A stretch of DNA of 64,000 nucleotides, from assembly GCA_037974965.1 (NCBI GenBank), contig JBBPFI010000008.1, positions 1,488,001 through 1,552,000 of the forward strand. The letters run 5' to 3'. Below the pieces are notes generated by a model, which saw only the letters and a list, made by a program, of their open reading frames with translations, searched no databases and was not told where the DNA came from. Of the stretch, positions 20,827 to 32,048 are shown one piece after another; position 1 is the first letter of the stretch; each line of letters starts with the position of its first letter. A program made the position numbers and the translations under genes. The DNA is from Dacryopinax spathularia (Eukaryota; Basidiomycota; Dacrymycetes; Dacrymycetales; Dacrymycetaceae).

Positions 20827-23321
20827 TCACGCGCAAGTCCAACTCGAGGAATGGTTAACGTTCCCGTTTCCATCCCATAAGAGATATTGTCCCACCTATT
20901 CCGGGAGGTTAGCGGAACTGCTCCCCTGACGAAACTCAGCCCTCACTTGGCAGATAGGACGTGTGAATTCTACACCCTGCGTGACATTATCGTCCTTGTA
21001 TTTTGTTGCGATGAAGCTTTCCGGCTCGATCCCGTTCTCGACCCAGTCGATCAGGGCCAGCAATACATTGTGCGACGTGTCATTCTTGCCAGGCGGCATG
21101 CCCTTCTCCGCCTGTTGAGCACCGCCGAACGCGTTTGCGCCGTTTCCGCTCTGCTGTACGTGAGTCGATCTCCTTTACCAGACTGCTGGAAAAACGGCTT
21201 ACATAACAATGTCGCATTCCCGGGACAGTGAACAAGCGGTAGTAATCGGCGATATCCAAATCAGTGTTGGCGCCCATCCACGTCTTGACCGTCTCGTAGT
21301 AGTGAAGGGAATTCATGGGCGAGATGTACTGGTCTTCCCATCCTACGTAATGGATAATCTTGCCGTTGTGCGCCGGACCGGCATATGCGGACAGATCGGT
21401 TTGAACGGCCTGAATGATAGTCAGCTAGAATCGCAGGGCTTCATTCCGGGTGAGTGATGATCAGAGGGAAAGGACTTTAGACGCATGTAGTGTGTAAGCG
21501 ACAGGCCGTGGCCAAGTATGAGAGCGGATGAATAGATGTCGATGAGCGCAACGAGGGTTCAATTTGCGAATTTGCGGCGGAGCATCCGCACTCAGGACTG
21601 ACATCCGAAATACGAAACCCAAAGGAGCGAACAAGTTCGGAGAAGTCGCCACACTTACATTCATATTGCCCGGATCGATGACATCTGCCATATGGACGTC
21701 AGACAGGGTGAAGTTAGCCTCGGTCCAGTTGGTATTGCTAACACCCGATCAGCACTCAGAACCGTATCCGGGATCCGAATTACGCACTTGAGCACCATAT
21801 ACTTGAAATAGTCGATGGCGGTACCGAAAGGTTTCGAGTTCAAGAGAGCATGCGGATACTCAAGCTCACCGCCGGGCATTAGGGGACCGAATATATCTGT
21901 TTCGTCGATCAGAACTGCGCGTAATTCATAGGCGGAAAAAGGAAGCTCACAAGTACCGTCGATCGTGAAGTTGTTGTAGATGATCTTTAGTGCTGCGAGT
22001 TGCTTGGAATTGACGCAAGTGCTGTTCTCATCCATTGTGTCGCTATACCCCTTCGCATCGGTACACGCAATTTCTTCTGGCCTAAATCTGTCAAATGCCG
22101 TCAGTCCGCACGCTGAGAACGAATATAGTCAACTTGCGAGCAATTCCGCGGGTCGTTGATGATCCCATCACAGACGCCGTCCAGACAATCGCATTGAGCA
22201 AGAGCAAGCTCATGCAACCTCTTCCACAGCGAATCGGAGATCCATTGTGCGGAACCTTCGGGGAGGACTTGTTGCTGGATGTGGAGAGACCAAGGGTGCA
22301 TGTGCGTCCTGTAAGGAAGATGGACGACGTTAAGCATCAGGACGAAATACAGAGGGAATATACGTACAACCAGTTTGCGGGGGAACCGATGACCTGTCGA
22401 GAAGGTTAACGCGGGGACGCCCGTAGCAGAGAGGACTACATACCACACCATCAAAATCTTCCGGGTAATCCTGTATTTCTTTTAGCCTGCCAATTTAGGT
22501 CAGCAGTGGTACTCTGAAGCATGAGAGATCGCGAGAGCGTACCCTTCTCTCCCACCAGTCGAACATCCAACATAATAGCTCTTCCCCGCCTCCGTTCCGT
22601 AGAACAGTTCAACCACATCCTTAGCAAGTAAGGCGCTCAGATGCATCGCCCTTCCTCCAAAGTCGATTAAGGCATCCTACCCAAATATAGAATTAGTTGT
22701 CGTCGCTTGGGGTAACACGAGGAAGGAGGGGTAACGAACAGGGTTGTCTAGAGCCCAGGAACCGTTATTGCTCGGAGAGGTATGACCGCCGTTGGTGCTG
22801 AATCCGGCGTGATGGCCGGCGAGTGCGATATACGCTAGATCGCCGTAGTTCACTATTCTCGCCTGTCAGATCAGCTTTCGATCGTCATCAAGGAGAGTTA
22901 TGAAGGATGCACCCCCGCCGCTCCACCCTGCATTCCCGAACCCAATTAATCTCCCCGTCCACTCCGATGCATCAGGCAGCCAGACTTCGGTTCTTGCTTT
23001 AGCCTTGGCGTTGGAAGGGTTCGTATGGATGTCGAAGACAAGGCGGCAGAAAGCCGGGAAGATAGAGGCGTCGACCTCGCCGGAGGAGGAGTTCAGTTGG
23101 AGGGTTGCGTTGGCGGCGTAGTAGCGTGTTGAGAGGAGAGTTGCGTTCACTGTGGTTTTGCGGCTGAGAGAGGAAGGGTAGGTGAAGGCATCGCAATATG
23201 ATTTAGGAGATTGAAGCGCCGACAGGGCAACGGTCGGATCATATAAGGTGAGTTGAGGCCGTTCAGGAAGAAGCGACGAGCACCAGGAGAAGACGGCCAG
23301 AGCTAGCTCGAGCAGATGCAT
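20827..23321 (-). CDS. Secreted tannase/feruloyl esterase family enzyme
   Basis: Eleven exons (minus strand): 23321-22913, 22852-22740, 22676-22543, 22486-22444, 22393-22368, 22308-22138, 22087-21788, 21737-21659, 21409-21203, 21153-20947, 20895-20827; 585 residues, the normal size for fungal tannases. Residues 1-18 form a signal peptide (M-H-L-L-E-L-A-L-A-V-F). The catalytic signature is complete: G-C-S-T-G-G with Ser213, G-W-E-D with Asp451 and G-M-R-H-C with His492, the family's CS-D-HC arrangement in which the two Cys beside Ser and His form a disulfide. The C-terminus (R-P-I-C-Q ... W-T-C-A) is also typical. The enzyme should act outside the cell on gallate or ferulate esters of plant matter. 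Intron 6 has a GC donor (GCAAGT) and intron 8 is 249 nt, long for this locus. Substrate choice cannot be read from the sequence. Confidence 0.93.
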
Positions 23322-23912
23322 TGTCGTGCGAATGGACTTGTGGAATGAACTTCCAGTAGGATGAGCGAAAACCAAGCGATGCGTCACATATAAATGAATG
23401 TGCCCGGACGGCGAGGATCGCCTTCAGATGTCGATGTTGTTAAGCCCGGATGCAGCCGTAACGAGAAAGACGCCCCATCCAGTATTTGAGTGACGACATC
23501 CAGTCAGAGCAATCGATTGCTGAAACAAAGCCGGGGAGGAAGGAAGCGCCCGCAGACATCTCCAACCAAAGCTGAAAATAGCTCAGTGATGCTCAGGGTG
23601 AGCCTCTCGATCGCCTGAACGATGGCCAAAAGATATGCGACGCGACGCGCATCAGGAGTGAGATATGCACAGGTTGCATCGTTGATTATCGCTACGAAAG
23701 GCCGGGCAAGATTCGGCCTTGCAGCTGCTGGCTTTAAGCTGACAGCGTATAGCACGATGGAGAGATCTAGATGGGAGGATGTTGGATATTGCGAGAAACG
23801 AGATGAGCGGACGCATCGCCGAAGGAAGCAATCCGGCACGTGCACGAGACGAAACAGCAAACAGAGCGGGCGCCTATTATAAGCGCCCAGGAACCGTAGG
23901 TTCCCACGCCGA
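23322..23912. other. Upstream region of the tannase gene
   Basis: No gene recognised. On the minus strand a possible TATA word (TATATG) lies about 70 bases before the start codon. A short frame on the minus strand at 23504-23860 has no protein-like features. Confidence 0.4.
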
Positions 23913-24810
23913 GTGCACAGGGTCCGACATGATCATGATTGCGCTCCGGCCGACCCCATCTCTGTATCCTTTGCCAAGAATGTTGCTCCGAAGTCCAACG
24001 GCGAGACGCAAGTCGTACTATCGCTCGAGCTATCAAGTCCGCTGGTCAGATATAATGGGCTCATGATTGTGGCTTGGTACTGTTATGAACTGGGTCACAA
24101 GAACTTGTCCTTGGGCCATGCGCATGTTAGCGAAATGGGAAATTGCCTTGCCGCAGATTATTTCACCCCCCGTAAGTATTTGATTTAGCTTTCCGCTTCT
24201 ATCATATGACGATTCTTATCCTTGAAGAAGCGACGAGCAGCTTCTCACAACACGATGAAGCAGGGTGCAGAAGTTTGAGGCTTTCTCATCCTAATCCCAA
24301 TCTCGGGTTATGCAGACGCATCCAGCAAAGGCCCCATATTCTATGCGCACGCCAGGTTTGCGGCCAAAGCTCATGTTGGCAAAAGTCCGATGATCCCTTA
24401 CTCCAATATCGACATCGGGGGAGGCGATGTAGAAGTGGAAAGCCGACCATATATGTCGGTGGGAAGGAAACAGGGTGGAGCGGATAAGAAGCAGGTGTGA
24501 TATGCTGAAGATAGTTGGTTCCGGAAGTTACACCACGAAGTTGGTCCTTTTGTTCAAGGGAAGGGTGTCGATGTTGCCGAGCTCGTTGACACATTGGTGT
24601 CCAGTCATTTCGAAGATTTCGCTATCGATGGAATGCCCCATGTGCTTCAATCGGATGTGACTGTACCGAAGAACGAGAATCTCCTAGGAGCGACGCTGCT
24701 CTTTCCGATTCATTCGAGTCGAGCACCAAAGCATGCGAGAGTGTGCATTGGAGATCCACTGCCCTGTGCGCTGGGGCTTGGCCTCAGCAGAAGCGCTATA
24801 TTGTTTGGAT
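23913..24810 (+). pseudogene. Decayed or mis-split coding region, function unknown
   Basis: Three protein-like blocks follow each other on the plus strand. Block 1 (about 23945-24169) codes a varied, partly hydrophobic sequence (for example L-M-I-V-A-W-Y-C-Y-E-L-G-H) and ends at a GTAAGT donor. Block 2 (about 24233-24498, best read with a 43-nt intron inside) contains Y-A-H-A-R-F-A-A-K-A-H-V and N-I-D-I-G-G-G-D-V. Block 3 (about 24500-24725) contains V-A-E-L-V-D-T-L-V and H-F-E-D-F-A-I-D-G. A stop codon (TGA at 24497-24499) separates blocks 2 and 3 and no good intron removes it. No start exon or clear end was found. I do not recognise the family. It is either a pseudogene or a gene whose 5' and 3' exons I missed. 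Confidence 0.4.
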
Positions 24811-25056
24811 AACGCGGAGTTGATGACATTCCCTCACAGGAGAGATGACAATGCCTGTAAGAACCAAATCGAATGCCGACAACGCTGTTGCATGGGACAC
24901 ATGGGAAGATGTTGTTTCGGCCAGATTCAGAGCTGTTGCCTGAAGTGAAGCGCACTCTGTCCAGACACTCCCATAAATGAGCTTGACAGCGGTCGACCGG
25001 CGGTACCGATGTCCCATGTATGTGGCCCTCTAGAAACCCTTAGCTCCGGAAAGTTC

Positions 25057-25491
25057 CTAGACTGTATCCATTCTACAGGCAGAAGTCACCGATGTGAGGC
25101 GCGCGTGAGCAGATCCTAGTGCAAGTGCAGCTATGGCACAGATCATGATCGTTGGAAGTCCCATAAACAAGTTTGCCGAAATATAATGTCTAAGCTGGTT
25201 TGGTTTTGCAGCTTTATCATAGAAATACATGCGAATGCTAAAATGGCGCTCTGATCCTGCTGCGACAGGCCGGAAAACACGTGTACACCGACAGCCAAGG
25301 TCCATCGATAACAACAAAGGCCCCCGCAAAACATGAGTTTGGGCCAAAGCGAAAATTTGTGCGATAGAAATCCAAAGGATGGTGTAAATCCGCAATCAAC
25401 CTCATCCATGTTCCGGAGAGCCTAATTGCTAGCCGAAGAAGCAGGGAGGTTCCGACTGACTGAAAAGAAGTCGCCATTCCGACAGCGAGGG
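25057..25491 (-). other. Possible membrane-protein fragment next to the LTR
   Basis: A minus-strand frame running from about 25404 to a stop at 25057-25059 codes two hydrophobic stretches (I-L-W-I-S-I-A-Q-I-F-A-L and N-L-F-M-G-L-P-T-I-M-I-C-A-I-A-A-L), as in a multi-pass protein. DNA upstream, up to the LTR edge at 25492, has open stretches in the other minus-strand frames. No complete gene can be built. It could be a remnant truncated by the retroelement, or chance. Confidence 0.25.
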
Positions 25492-26206
25492 TGTGAGGGC
25501 ACACCACAATAACAAGGCTACTGCGGGTGACAGAGAGACAGGATAGCGATTGGAGTAGAGTAGAGGGTGTAGAGGATAAGAGTAGAGTGGATAGTGAGAT
25601 CGAGTGCCTAGGAGTTACAGTGGTGGAAATCCTCAGAGACCGGATCTGAGGAGCCTTAGGCCTTACAGGCCGTCTATTTATACCCTACAGTAACTGTGGC
25701 AGCGCCTGCCTAGAGAACCTACCGGCATAATCCAGAGGTGTGGCTACGCCCTATGGCGGAAGGTGCCGGCATATACTAGGACCGAGGCTGCGCTCGATGA
25801 ATAAGCGTCACTTACTACGAGGCTGCGCTCCAGTATTCCGGAAGGTACCGGCGGCCCATGGAATGCACCGGTGGTTGCCAGTTGCCGGTGACCCAGGTCC
25901 TTGGCATCGGCGGTGGTGGCAGGGTAACCCCGTGCTATGGCGGCGGTAAGGCAGAGAAGCCAATGATCGGTGGCCACAATGGCACAAGCGGCCACAAGGG
26001 CATGGGTGGCATCAGGGGTTGAAACGGAGTGTGCGGCACGTCATTATGCCGACCATGCTTCTTGGTTCCTGAGCGGCACCGGGGATAGTGCTAACCCCGA
26101 TAGATCGGTGGAGATAGCCAGGGAGTCCGATGACCAGGTGTTCGGGAAGGCATGGAAGCAAGGAAGGGGCTAGGCTCCAAGGCCGAAAAAGGTACGTCCC
26201 CTGACA
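25492..26206 (-). repeat. Left LTR of copy 2 (3' LTR in element orientation)
   Basis: 715 bp with TG...CA ends. Same sequence as the other two LTRs in the stretches compared. Confidence 0.95.
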
Positions 26207-26966
26207 TCACCCCCCCCTCAAGGTGCTATGTCCCAAAGCACGTGGCGGTGGTGGCAGTGTTGATAAGCAGTCGGTGACTGTGTCTCGGCCGGTTGGGTCT
26301 TGACACCTCTTGTCCTCTTGACCACCATGGACATGGGTGCGTACCCCTCGTCTGTCTTGCTCAGCTTCTGACTGGCCGTCTAGTCCCCTCCTCCTCTTGC
26401 TGCTCGCTGGCGCCCCTGCATTGGAAGGAACGATCTCAGGTGGTGTTGGCACGGCTGCCAAACACGGCCTGGTTGCAGCTGGTAATAGGGCGGTTTTTGG
26501 CAAGGGGAGAGACGCAGGAGGGGTTGAGTCGATGTCGCCACTGCGTGGTAGGATGGAAGGAGTGTGTGCGGCTTCCTGAGTGGCCAAGTTGCCTCTTCTG
26601 TTGCCTGAAGGACCCGTGGAGTGAATGTGGCCCGTGCCGTCCCGAGTACGTGCTGGATCTCTAGCGTTCGTTGAGCTGGATCTCACCCTTGACCAGGATC
26701 TTGGCCAGTCTTGGAGGGGTGCGGCCAAGACTGAAGCGACGGGTGCCCAAGCGATGGAAGCACTTGGGGGATATCGATGTTGGTCGCCTGCGTCCAGGGG
26801 TGCAATGGGCGGTGGGTTGGTTTCTGGAGGAAGGTCGGTTGGGATGGGCGTGGGAGCGATGTCTGAGCTGTAAGCTGCAGTGTCGCCAGTGCGTGCGGGT
26901 GGAGGGCTTTTCCTGCTGTCTGTTCTGCCTGCTTGATGACTACTGGTGCTGTAGTTGAGGCCGGAA

Positions 26967-29900
26967 TCAGAGCTGTGGTGATAGGCGGCCTTGAGTCCAG
27001 TCGAACAAGACCTTCTTGGGCGAGTCTGTGAAGTTCTCCAGTTGCCGAAAAGGGAGTCGGTCGAAGGATAGGGCTGAAATGCGGGATGGAGCAGAGGGGT
27101 GCCTGGCATGGAACTCCCTGACAGCCTTGGGTGCGTCTTCACGAAGCTGAGCTTCCGGTTCCCAAGTGCGCTCCGAGTTGGGGTATCCCTTCCACTTGAC
27201 CAGGTACTCCAGTTTTCCACGCCGTAGGCGACTGTCATCAATCCGCTCTAGCTCCCATTGGGGAACTCCATCTTCAATGACTGCTGGTGGTGGTCGCTTC
27301 TCTTGATGTCGTCCTGGCAGGTCACTTTCCTGATATGGACGGAGCTTGCTGACATGAAAGACCGGGTGTATCAGGAAGCTGGTCGGGAGCTTGAGTCGAT
27401 AGGCATTGGGATTGACCCTCTCCAGGACTTCGAAGGGACCAAACCACTTGTCATCCAGTTTCTTGGCTGGGCGAGTTGTCTTGATGTTGTGCGAGTCCAG
27501 CCAGACCTTATCGCCTGGTTTGTAAGAGGGAGTAGGCCCATGGTGACTGTCATAGAACCGTGCCATATCCTCGGCTGCTTGCTTCAGAGCGGCTGCACAC
27601 TCATCTTGCAGCTTGCTCATGCGCTCCAGGAAGTCATTGACTCCTTCAATAGGCGAGTCACGTGGGGGCTCTGTGCCCATGCGAGGGTTCTGTCCATAGT
27701 TGGCCATGAAGGGTGACATGCGTGTCGAGGCCTGGATGCGGTTGTTGTAGGCGAATTCTGCAAGTGGCAGCCACTCCACCCAGTCATCCTGACGATAGTT
27801 GACAAAGAGGCGGAGGTACTGTTCTATCTCCTGATTGACCCTCTCTGTCTGACCATCTGTCTGTGGGTGATAGGCGCTTGAGGCAGAGGTCTTGATGCCG
27901 AGCAGGGTATTGAGCTCCCGCATGAAGGCTGAGACGTATTGGGTGCCCCGATCACTGATAACTTCCTCTGGGAGGCCATGATATCGCCAGACATGGTCCC
28001 GAAAGAGCCGAGCAATACCCACTGAAGAGACTTCGTTCTGAGTTGGTGCAAAGTGGGCCTGCTTTGTGAGTCGATCAACGACTACAAAGATAGCATCATA
28101 GCCCTGGGAGGGAGGCAGGGAAGTGATCAGATCGGTGGTGACGCATTGCCAGCGCCTGGTAGGGATTCGGTTGGGCATGAGACTGCCAGCTGGTGCTTGG
28201 GGGTAGACTTTGGTTCGGTTGCAGGCATGGCAGGTGGCGACATAGCGGCCTACGAAGCGACTGATGTTGGGCCACCAGTAATTCCGAGAGACCAGCTCAA
28301 GGGTTTTCCATCGTCCCGGGTGGCCTGCAATGGGTGTATCATGGTGGAGTCGTACGATCTTGGTTCGCAGATGGTCGTTCTTGGGCACATAGACCTTTCC
28401 TCTGAAGAGGATAAGTCCTGATTCTTCTGCCCATTCCGAGCCAATGAGGCGGTTGGTGGCTCCTTGCTTCAGCTCTGCAATCGCTTTGACGACTGCTTCA
28501 TCTTGGTCCTTGCAGTTTCGAATTTCACGAAGCAGGTCACGTTCAGATCCGTTGATGAGCGTGTGACCACGTTGGGCAGCGGCAATCTTGAACCATTGAG
28601 GGCGAAGCAAAATTTGGTCTTGGTTGTCGCTCTCCCCCCTCTTATGGTCCGCTCGTCTCGAGAGGGCATCTGGTTTGCCACTCTGCTTTCCTGTCCGATG
28701 GATCAAGACAAAGTCGAATCGCGAGAGGAATAATGACCATCGTGCTTGTCGCCTGGTGAGTTTCTGAGCCGTGGTGAAGTACTTGAGGTTCTGATGGTCG
28801 GTGTAGATCTCGAATTGATGCTTGGCCCCCTCCAGGAAATGTCTCCATTCTTCCAGAGCACGAATGATGGCCAGGAGCTCCTTGTCGTGGATGTCATAAT
28901 TGCGCTCCGTCGGTGAGAGGCTCTTGGACATGAACGCAATGGGATGCCATTTGCCATCGTCCCCCAGCTGTGAGAGCTCAGCCCCCGTGGCATAGTCTGA
29001 GCTGTCCGCTTCAACCCGAAAAGGCCTGTCTTCATTTGGGAAGGCCAATACGGGGTGAGAGGTAATCGCACGCTTGAGGTGGTCAAAGGCCTCTTGCTGT
29101 TTCGGTCCCCAGACAAAGGTGGTCTCCTTCTTGGTGAGGTCGTGCAGTGGTCGTGCAATGGTGGAGAAGTCCCGGATGAAACGACGATAGAAGTTACAGA
29201 ATCCAATGAATGATTGGACTTCTGTGACATTCGTAGGGGTTGGCCACTTAGAAACGCCTTCCACCTTGACAGGATCCATAGCGACGGTGCCTCTTCCGAT
29301 GATCAGGCCCAGATATTCAATGGTCTCCTTGTGGAATTCGCACTTGGAGGGTCGAAGGTAGAGCTTGTGCTGTCGCAAGACTTCCAGCACGTCACGAACC
29401 GTCTGGCGATGTTCTTCTAGGGTTTCTGAAAAGATGAGGATGTCATCTAGGTAGACGACAATGCGTCCTGCATCAATCAGATCCCGGAAGATGTCGTTCA
29501 TCATGGTCTGGAAGGTGCTTGGGCTGTTAGTGAGTCCGAAGAACATCACTAACGGCTCAAACAGGCCACGGTTGGTTCGAAAGGCTGCCTTCCATTCATC
29601 ACCCTCCTTGATGCGGATGTTGTTGTATCCCCAGCGTATGTCCAGCTTGGTGAAGAATCGGGCATGGCGCAGCTGGTTGACCAGGTCGGAGATCAGCGGT
29701 ATTGGGTACCGGTTCTTGATGGTCATCTCATTGAGTTTCCGGTAGTCCTGTACGAGGCGCAGTCGGCCATCCTTCTTCTTGACAAAAAAGACAGGGGCCG
29801 CCATGGGTGATTTCGAGGGTCGGATGCGGCCAGTGGCCAAATTCTCTCGCAGGAACTCATCCAGTTCCTTTTGCTCATCCAGGGATAATGGGTAGACTCG

Positions 29901-30860
29901 GGAGCCCTTGGGTTCTGAGCCAGGCTTCAGCTCAATGGCATGGTCCCATGGACGGTGCTCGGGCAGTTCGTCAAAGGATTCCTTGGAGAAGACGTCGCGG
30001 TAGTCTTGATATTCGCGTGGGACCAGGGCTTCAAAACTTTCTTCTTCCTGGTGGTGCTTGGCCTCTTCTGCGGCCAGTCGGGTAGAGGCGGTTTCAGTGG
30101 CTCGAATAGCTTGGGCTAGAGGTGGCAGCCAGGCCACGAGGAGGCGATCACCCTTGGCCAGGTTTGGGAGCGAGGGCTCTGGGGCCTCTTCTGCTTCAGT
30201 CGTGTCCAGCGCGAAGACCGCCTGTGTAGAGGGAGTCAACGGACGCTGCTGAAGGGTGGTGCTGGCTCCGGCCTTGCATTGGGGTGGGCAACGAGACATG
30301 CTAACTTGTCCGGTAGCCCAGTTGATTTCAGGGTTATGGTGCCGCAGCCAGGTGTGCCCCACAATAACCGTATGGTGGCCCAGATTGGTGACCTGGAAGG
30401 TGGTACGTTCCGTATGTTCTTGGAACTTCATGATGAGGTCTACCTCTTCTCGAATGGAGCCACTCTCATTTAAGGTGCCGTCGATGTTGTAGATGGGTAC
30501 TGCCCTGGGTAGGCGTCGTGTGGTGAGGTTGCGTAGCTTGACATATTCCGAGTCGATAAACATTCCCGTTGCTCCTGAATCGAGGAGTGCGGAGGTGGTG
30601 AAGTATTCACCTGAGTCCAATGCACGTAGACCGAGGTGGAGTTCTGTGGATCGAGGGAGAGAGGCGGATCGGATGTAGATCTTGCGGGGTAGAGGTGAAT
30701 CTCCTGCTGAGGAGGGTTTGGACACAGTAGCAGCCTGGCTCATGGGCATAATGGCATCATCATTATCAGGTGTATCGAATGAGGTGCCTATTGTGGGTTG
30801 AGCCAGTACTGCATAACGATTGGTCGAACACAATGTGTCCTTCTTGGTCGACCGTTTCAA
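26967..30860 (-). CDS. pol: pol polyprotein of chromovirus copy 2
   Basis: About 1297 residues. Domains in order: aspartic protease (D-S-G-A-T near residue 93), reverse transcriptase (V-Y-L-D-D-I-L), RNase H, integrase with its zinc-binding H-H-C-C part and catalytic core, and a C-terminal chromodomain (E-Y-L-V-K-W-K-G-Y then T-W-E-P). In chromoviruses the chromodomain guides integration to marked chromatin. Between pol and the left LTR lie about 760 bp without a gene. The start overlaps the end of gag in another frame by a few bases, as usual in this family. Confidence 0.93.
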   Translation of the reverse strand: MKRSTKKDTLCSTNRYAVLAQPTIGTSFDTPDNDDAIMPMSQAATVSKPSSAGDSPLPRKIYIRSASLPRSTELHLGLRALDSGEYFTTSALLDSGATGMFIDSEYVKLRNLTTRRLPRAVPIYNIDGTLNESGSIREEVDLIMKFQEHTERTTFQVTNLGHHTVIVGHTWLRHHNPEINWATGQVSMSRCPPQCKAGASTTLQQRPLTPSTQAVFALDTTEAEEAPEPSLPNLAKGDRLLVAWLPPLAQAIRATETASTRLAAEEAKHHQEEESFEALVPREYQDYRDVFSKESFDELPEHRPWDHAIELKPGSEPKGSRVYPLSLDEQKELDEFLRENLATGRIRPSKSPMAAPVFFVKKKDGRLRLVQDYRKLNEMTIKNRYPIPLISDLVNQLRHARFFTKLDIRWGYNNIRIKEGDEWKAAFRTNRGLFEPLVMFFGLTNSPSTFQTMMNDIFRDLIDAGRIVVYLDDILIFSETLEEHRQTVRDVLEVLRQHKLYLRPSKCEFHKETIEYLGLIIGRGTVAMDPVKVEGVSKWPTPTNVTEVQSFIGFCNFYRRFIRDFSTIARPLHDLTKKETTFVWGPKQQEAFDHLKRAITSHPVLAFPNEDRPFRVEADSSDYATGAELSQLGDDGKWHPIAFMSKSLSPTERNYDIHDKELLAIIRALEEWRHFLEGAKHQFEIYTDHQNLKYFTTAQKLTRRQARWSLFLSRFDFVLIHRTGKQSGKPDALSRRADHKRGESDNQDQILLRPQWFKIAAAQRGHTLINGSERDLLREIRNCKDQDEAVVKAIAELKQGATNRLIGSEWAEESGLILFRGKVYVPKNDHLRTKIVRLHHDTPIAGHPGRWKTLELVSRNYWWPNISRFVGRYVATCHACNRTKVYPQAPAGSLMPNRIPTRRWQCVTTDLITSLPPSQGYDAIFVVVDRLTKQAHFAPTQNEVSSVGIARLFRDHVWRYHGLPEEVISDRGTQYVSAFMRELNTLLGIKTSASSAYHPQTDGQTERVNQEIEQYLRLFVNYRQDDWVEWLPLAEFAYNNRIQASTRMSPFMANYGQNPRMGTEPPRDSPIEGVNDFLERMSKLQDECAAALKQAAEDMARFYDSHHGPTPSYKPGDKVWLDSHNIKTTRPAKKLDDKWFGPFEVLERVNPNAYRLKLPTSFLIHPVFHVSKLRPYQESDLPGRHQEKRPPPAVIEDGVPQWELERIDDSRLRRGKLEYLVKWKGYPNSERTWEPEAQLREDAPKAVREFHARHPSAPSRISALSFDRLPFRQLENFTDSPKKVLFDWTQGRLSPQL

Positions 30861-31981
30861 AAATCCTCCTTGGTCGATTCATCCTCCTTGGGTGGCGCAG
30901 GAAGGGCCTTGTTCTGCAAGAGGATCTTGCCAATCTCTTCTCGCAGGATGGCCTTGACAGCCTCTGCATCAAGTGGTCCAGGCTCCATGGCATTGTCGGC
31001 TGCACGGATACGAGCCTGACGAGGCTTGGGGCAGTTACGGCTGATGTGTCCTGGTTGGCCACAATTGTAGCAGGTGATCCTGCGACTAGTGCGACGGTTG
31101 GAGTCGATGTCCATGGGCTCTCCAGGGTGCAGAGGAGGGCTGGCTGGACGTGGTGGTGGCGCAGGTCGAGGTGTAGGGGAGTTCAGGTTGAAAGGGCGGT
31201 TGAAGGTACGAGTGAACCGCGCGGGTTGGCCAGTAACCGGTTTACGAGCATCCAGCTTGCGCTGCTGGTGGTCGAAACGAAGGGCATACTTGTACCACCC
31301 ATCCAGAGTTGTAGGCATTTCGGGCAGTGCATATATCTTGCTGGCCAAGGTGCGGTTGAGGCCACGCTCGAACCTTTCGATATGAGCGACATCGTTGTAG
31401 CCAGTGCATGGGACCAGTTCTTGAAAGGCAGCGATGTACTCATCAGCTGTCTTGGTCCCTTGGCTGAGATGCTCCATGCGAAAGCGTGCAGAGCCTTCCG
31501 GGTCGGGGTCGACAAAGGCTTTGTCAAAGGCGTCCTTGAAGGCCTCCCAGGTGGTGTAGACAAGCGTCTCTGGGTGATCAGGGTTGGGATCCAGGTTGTA
31601 CATGGCTACCCGATCTGCCCAAGTGCCTGCCGTGCCTCCCCTCATGTAGGAGAGTGCAAAGATGATGCGCTCCCGTGGGGTTGCAAATTCCGATGGGCGC
31701 GCATGGAAGTACAGGTGCAGCTGGCGTAGGAAGGTGGCTGCCTTGGCACGATTGCCATCGAAGACGTCTGGGGTTGCCACACGAGGTTCCCGAGTGGTCG
31801 TTGGGTTGCCTTCCAGCTGGGCAATGCGTGCCTGGAGTGCTTCCAGCGTTTCCGTAAGGGTTGACAGTTGTTGTGCCGGGTTAGGTGGAATGGTAGCGCT
31901 TGCTGCAAACGCTGGAGCGACTGGGACAGTGCCCTGGGTCACCGCAGGATCAGCAGCAGCAGTGGGTGTAGGAGTCGTCAT
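30857..31981 (-). CDS. gag: gag of chromovirus copy 2
   Basis: 374 residues from the first ATG. A Pro/Ala/Thr-rich lead is followed by a short coil, a retrotransposon capsid-type middle part and a CCHC zinc knuckle before the C-terminus. It matches gag of copy 1. Confidence 0.92.
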   Translation of the reverse strand: MTTPTPTAAADPAVTQGTVPVAPAFAASATIPPNPAQQLSTLTETLEALQARIAQLEGNPTTTREPRVATPDVFDGNRAKAATFLRQLHLYFHARPSEFATPRERIIFALSYMRGGTAGTWADRVAMYNLDPNPDHPETLVYTTWEAFKDAFDKAFVDPDPEGSARFRMEHLSQGTKTADEYIAAFQELVPCTGYNDVAHIERFERGLNRTLASKIYALPEMPTTLDGWYKYALRFDHQQRKLDARKPVTGQPARFTRTFNRPFNLNSPTPRPAPPPRPASPPLHPGEPMDIDSNRRTSRRITCYNCGQPGHISRNCPKPRQARIRAADNAMEPGPLDAEAVKAILREEIGKILLQNKALPAPPKEDESTKEDF

Positions 31982-32035
31982 GTGTGTTGGTGGTTGTCGA
32001 GTCGAGTCGAGTGGTGCAGTAGGGTTGTTGTCGAG

Positions 32036-32046
32036 AGATCCGGTCT
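32036..32046 (-). other. Putative self-primer binding site of copy 2
   Basis: The same 11-base site as in copy 1, two bases from the LTR. It is complementary to 32194-32204, which starts about 35 bases past the TATA box at 32232-32239 in element orientation. Confidence 0.7.
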
Positions 32047-32048
32047 TC

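Noticed and set aside
24300-24720. Thought of an Argonaute/Piwi fragment (Y-A-H-A-R-F and V-D-T-L-V words)
   Set aside because: The words come in the wrong order for a Piwi domain and lack its catalytic residues.
26207-27241. A 344-codon minus-strand frame near the left LTR of copy 2
   Set aside because: It overlaps the end of pol in another frame and has no domain; most likely a shadow plus the non-coding tail of the element.
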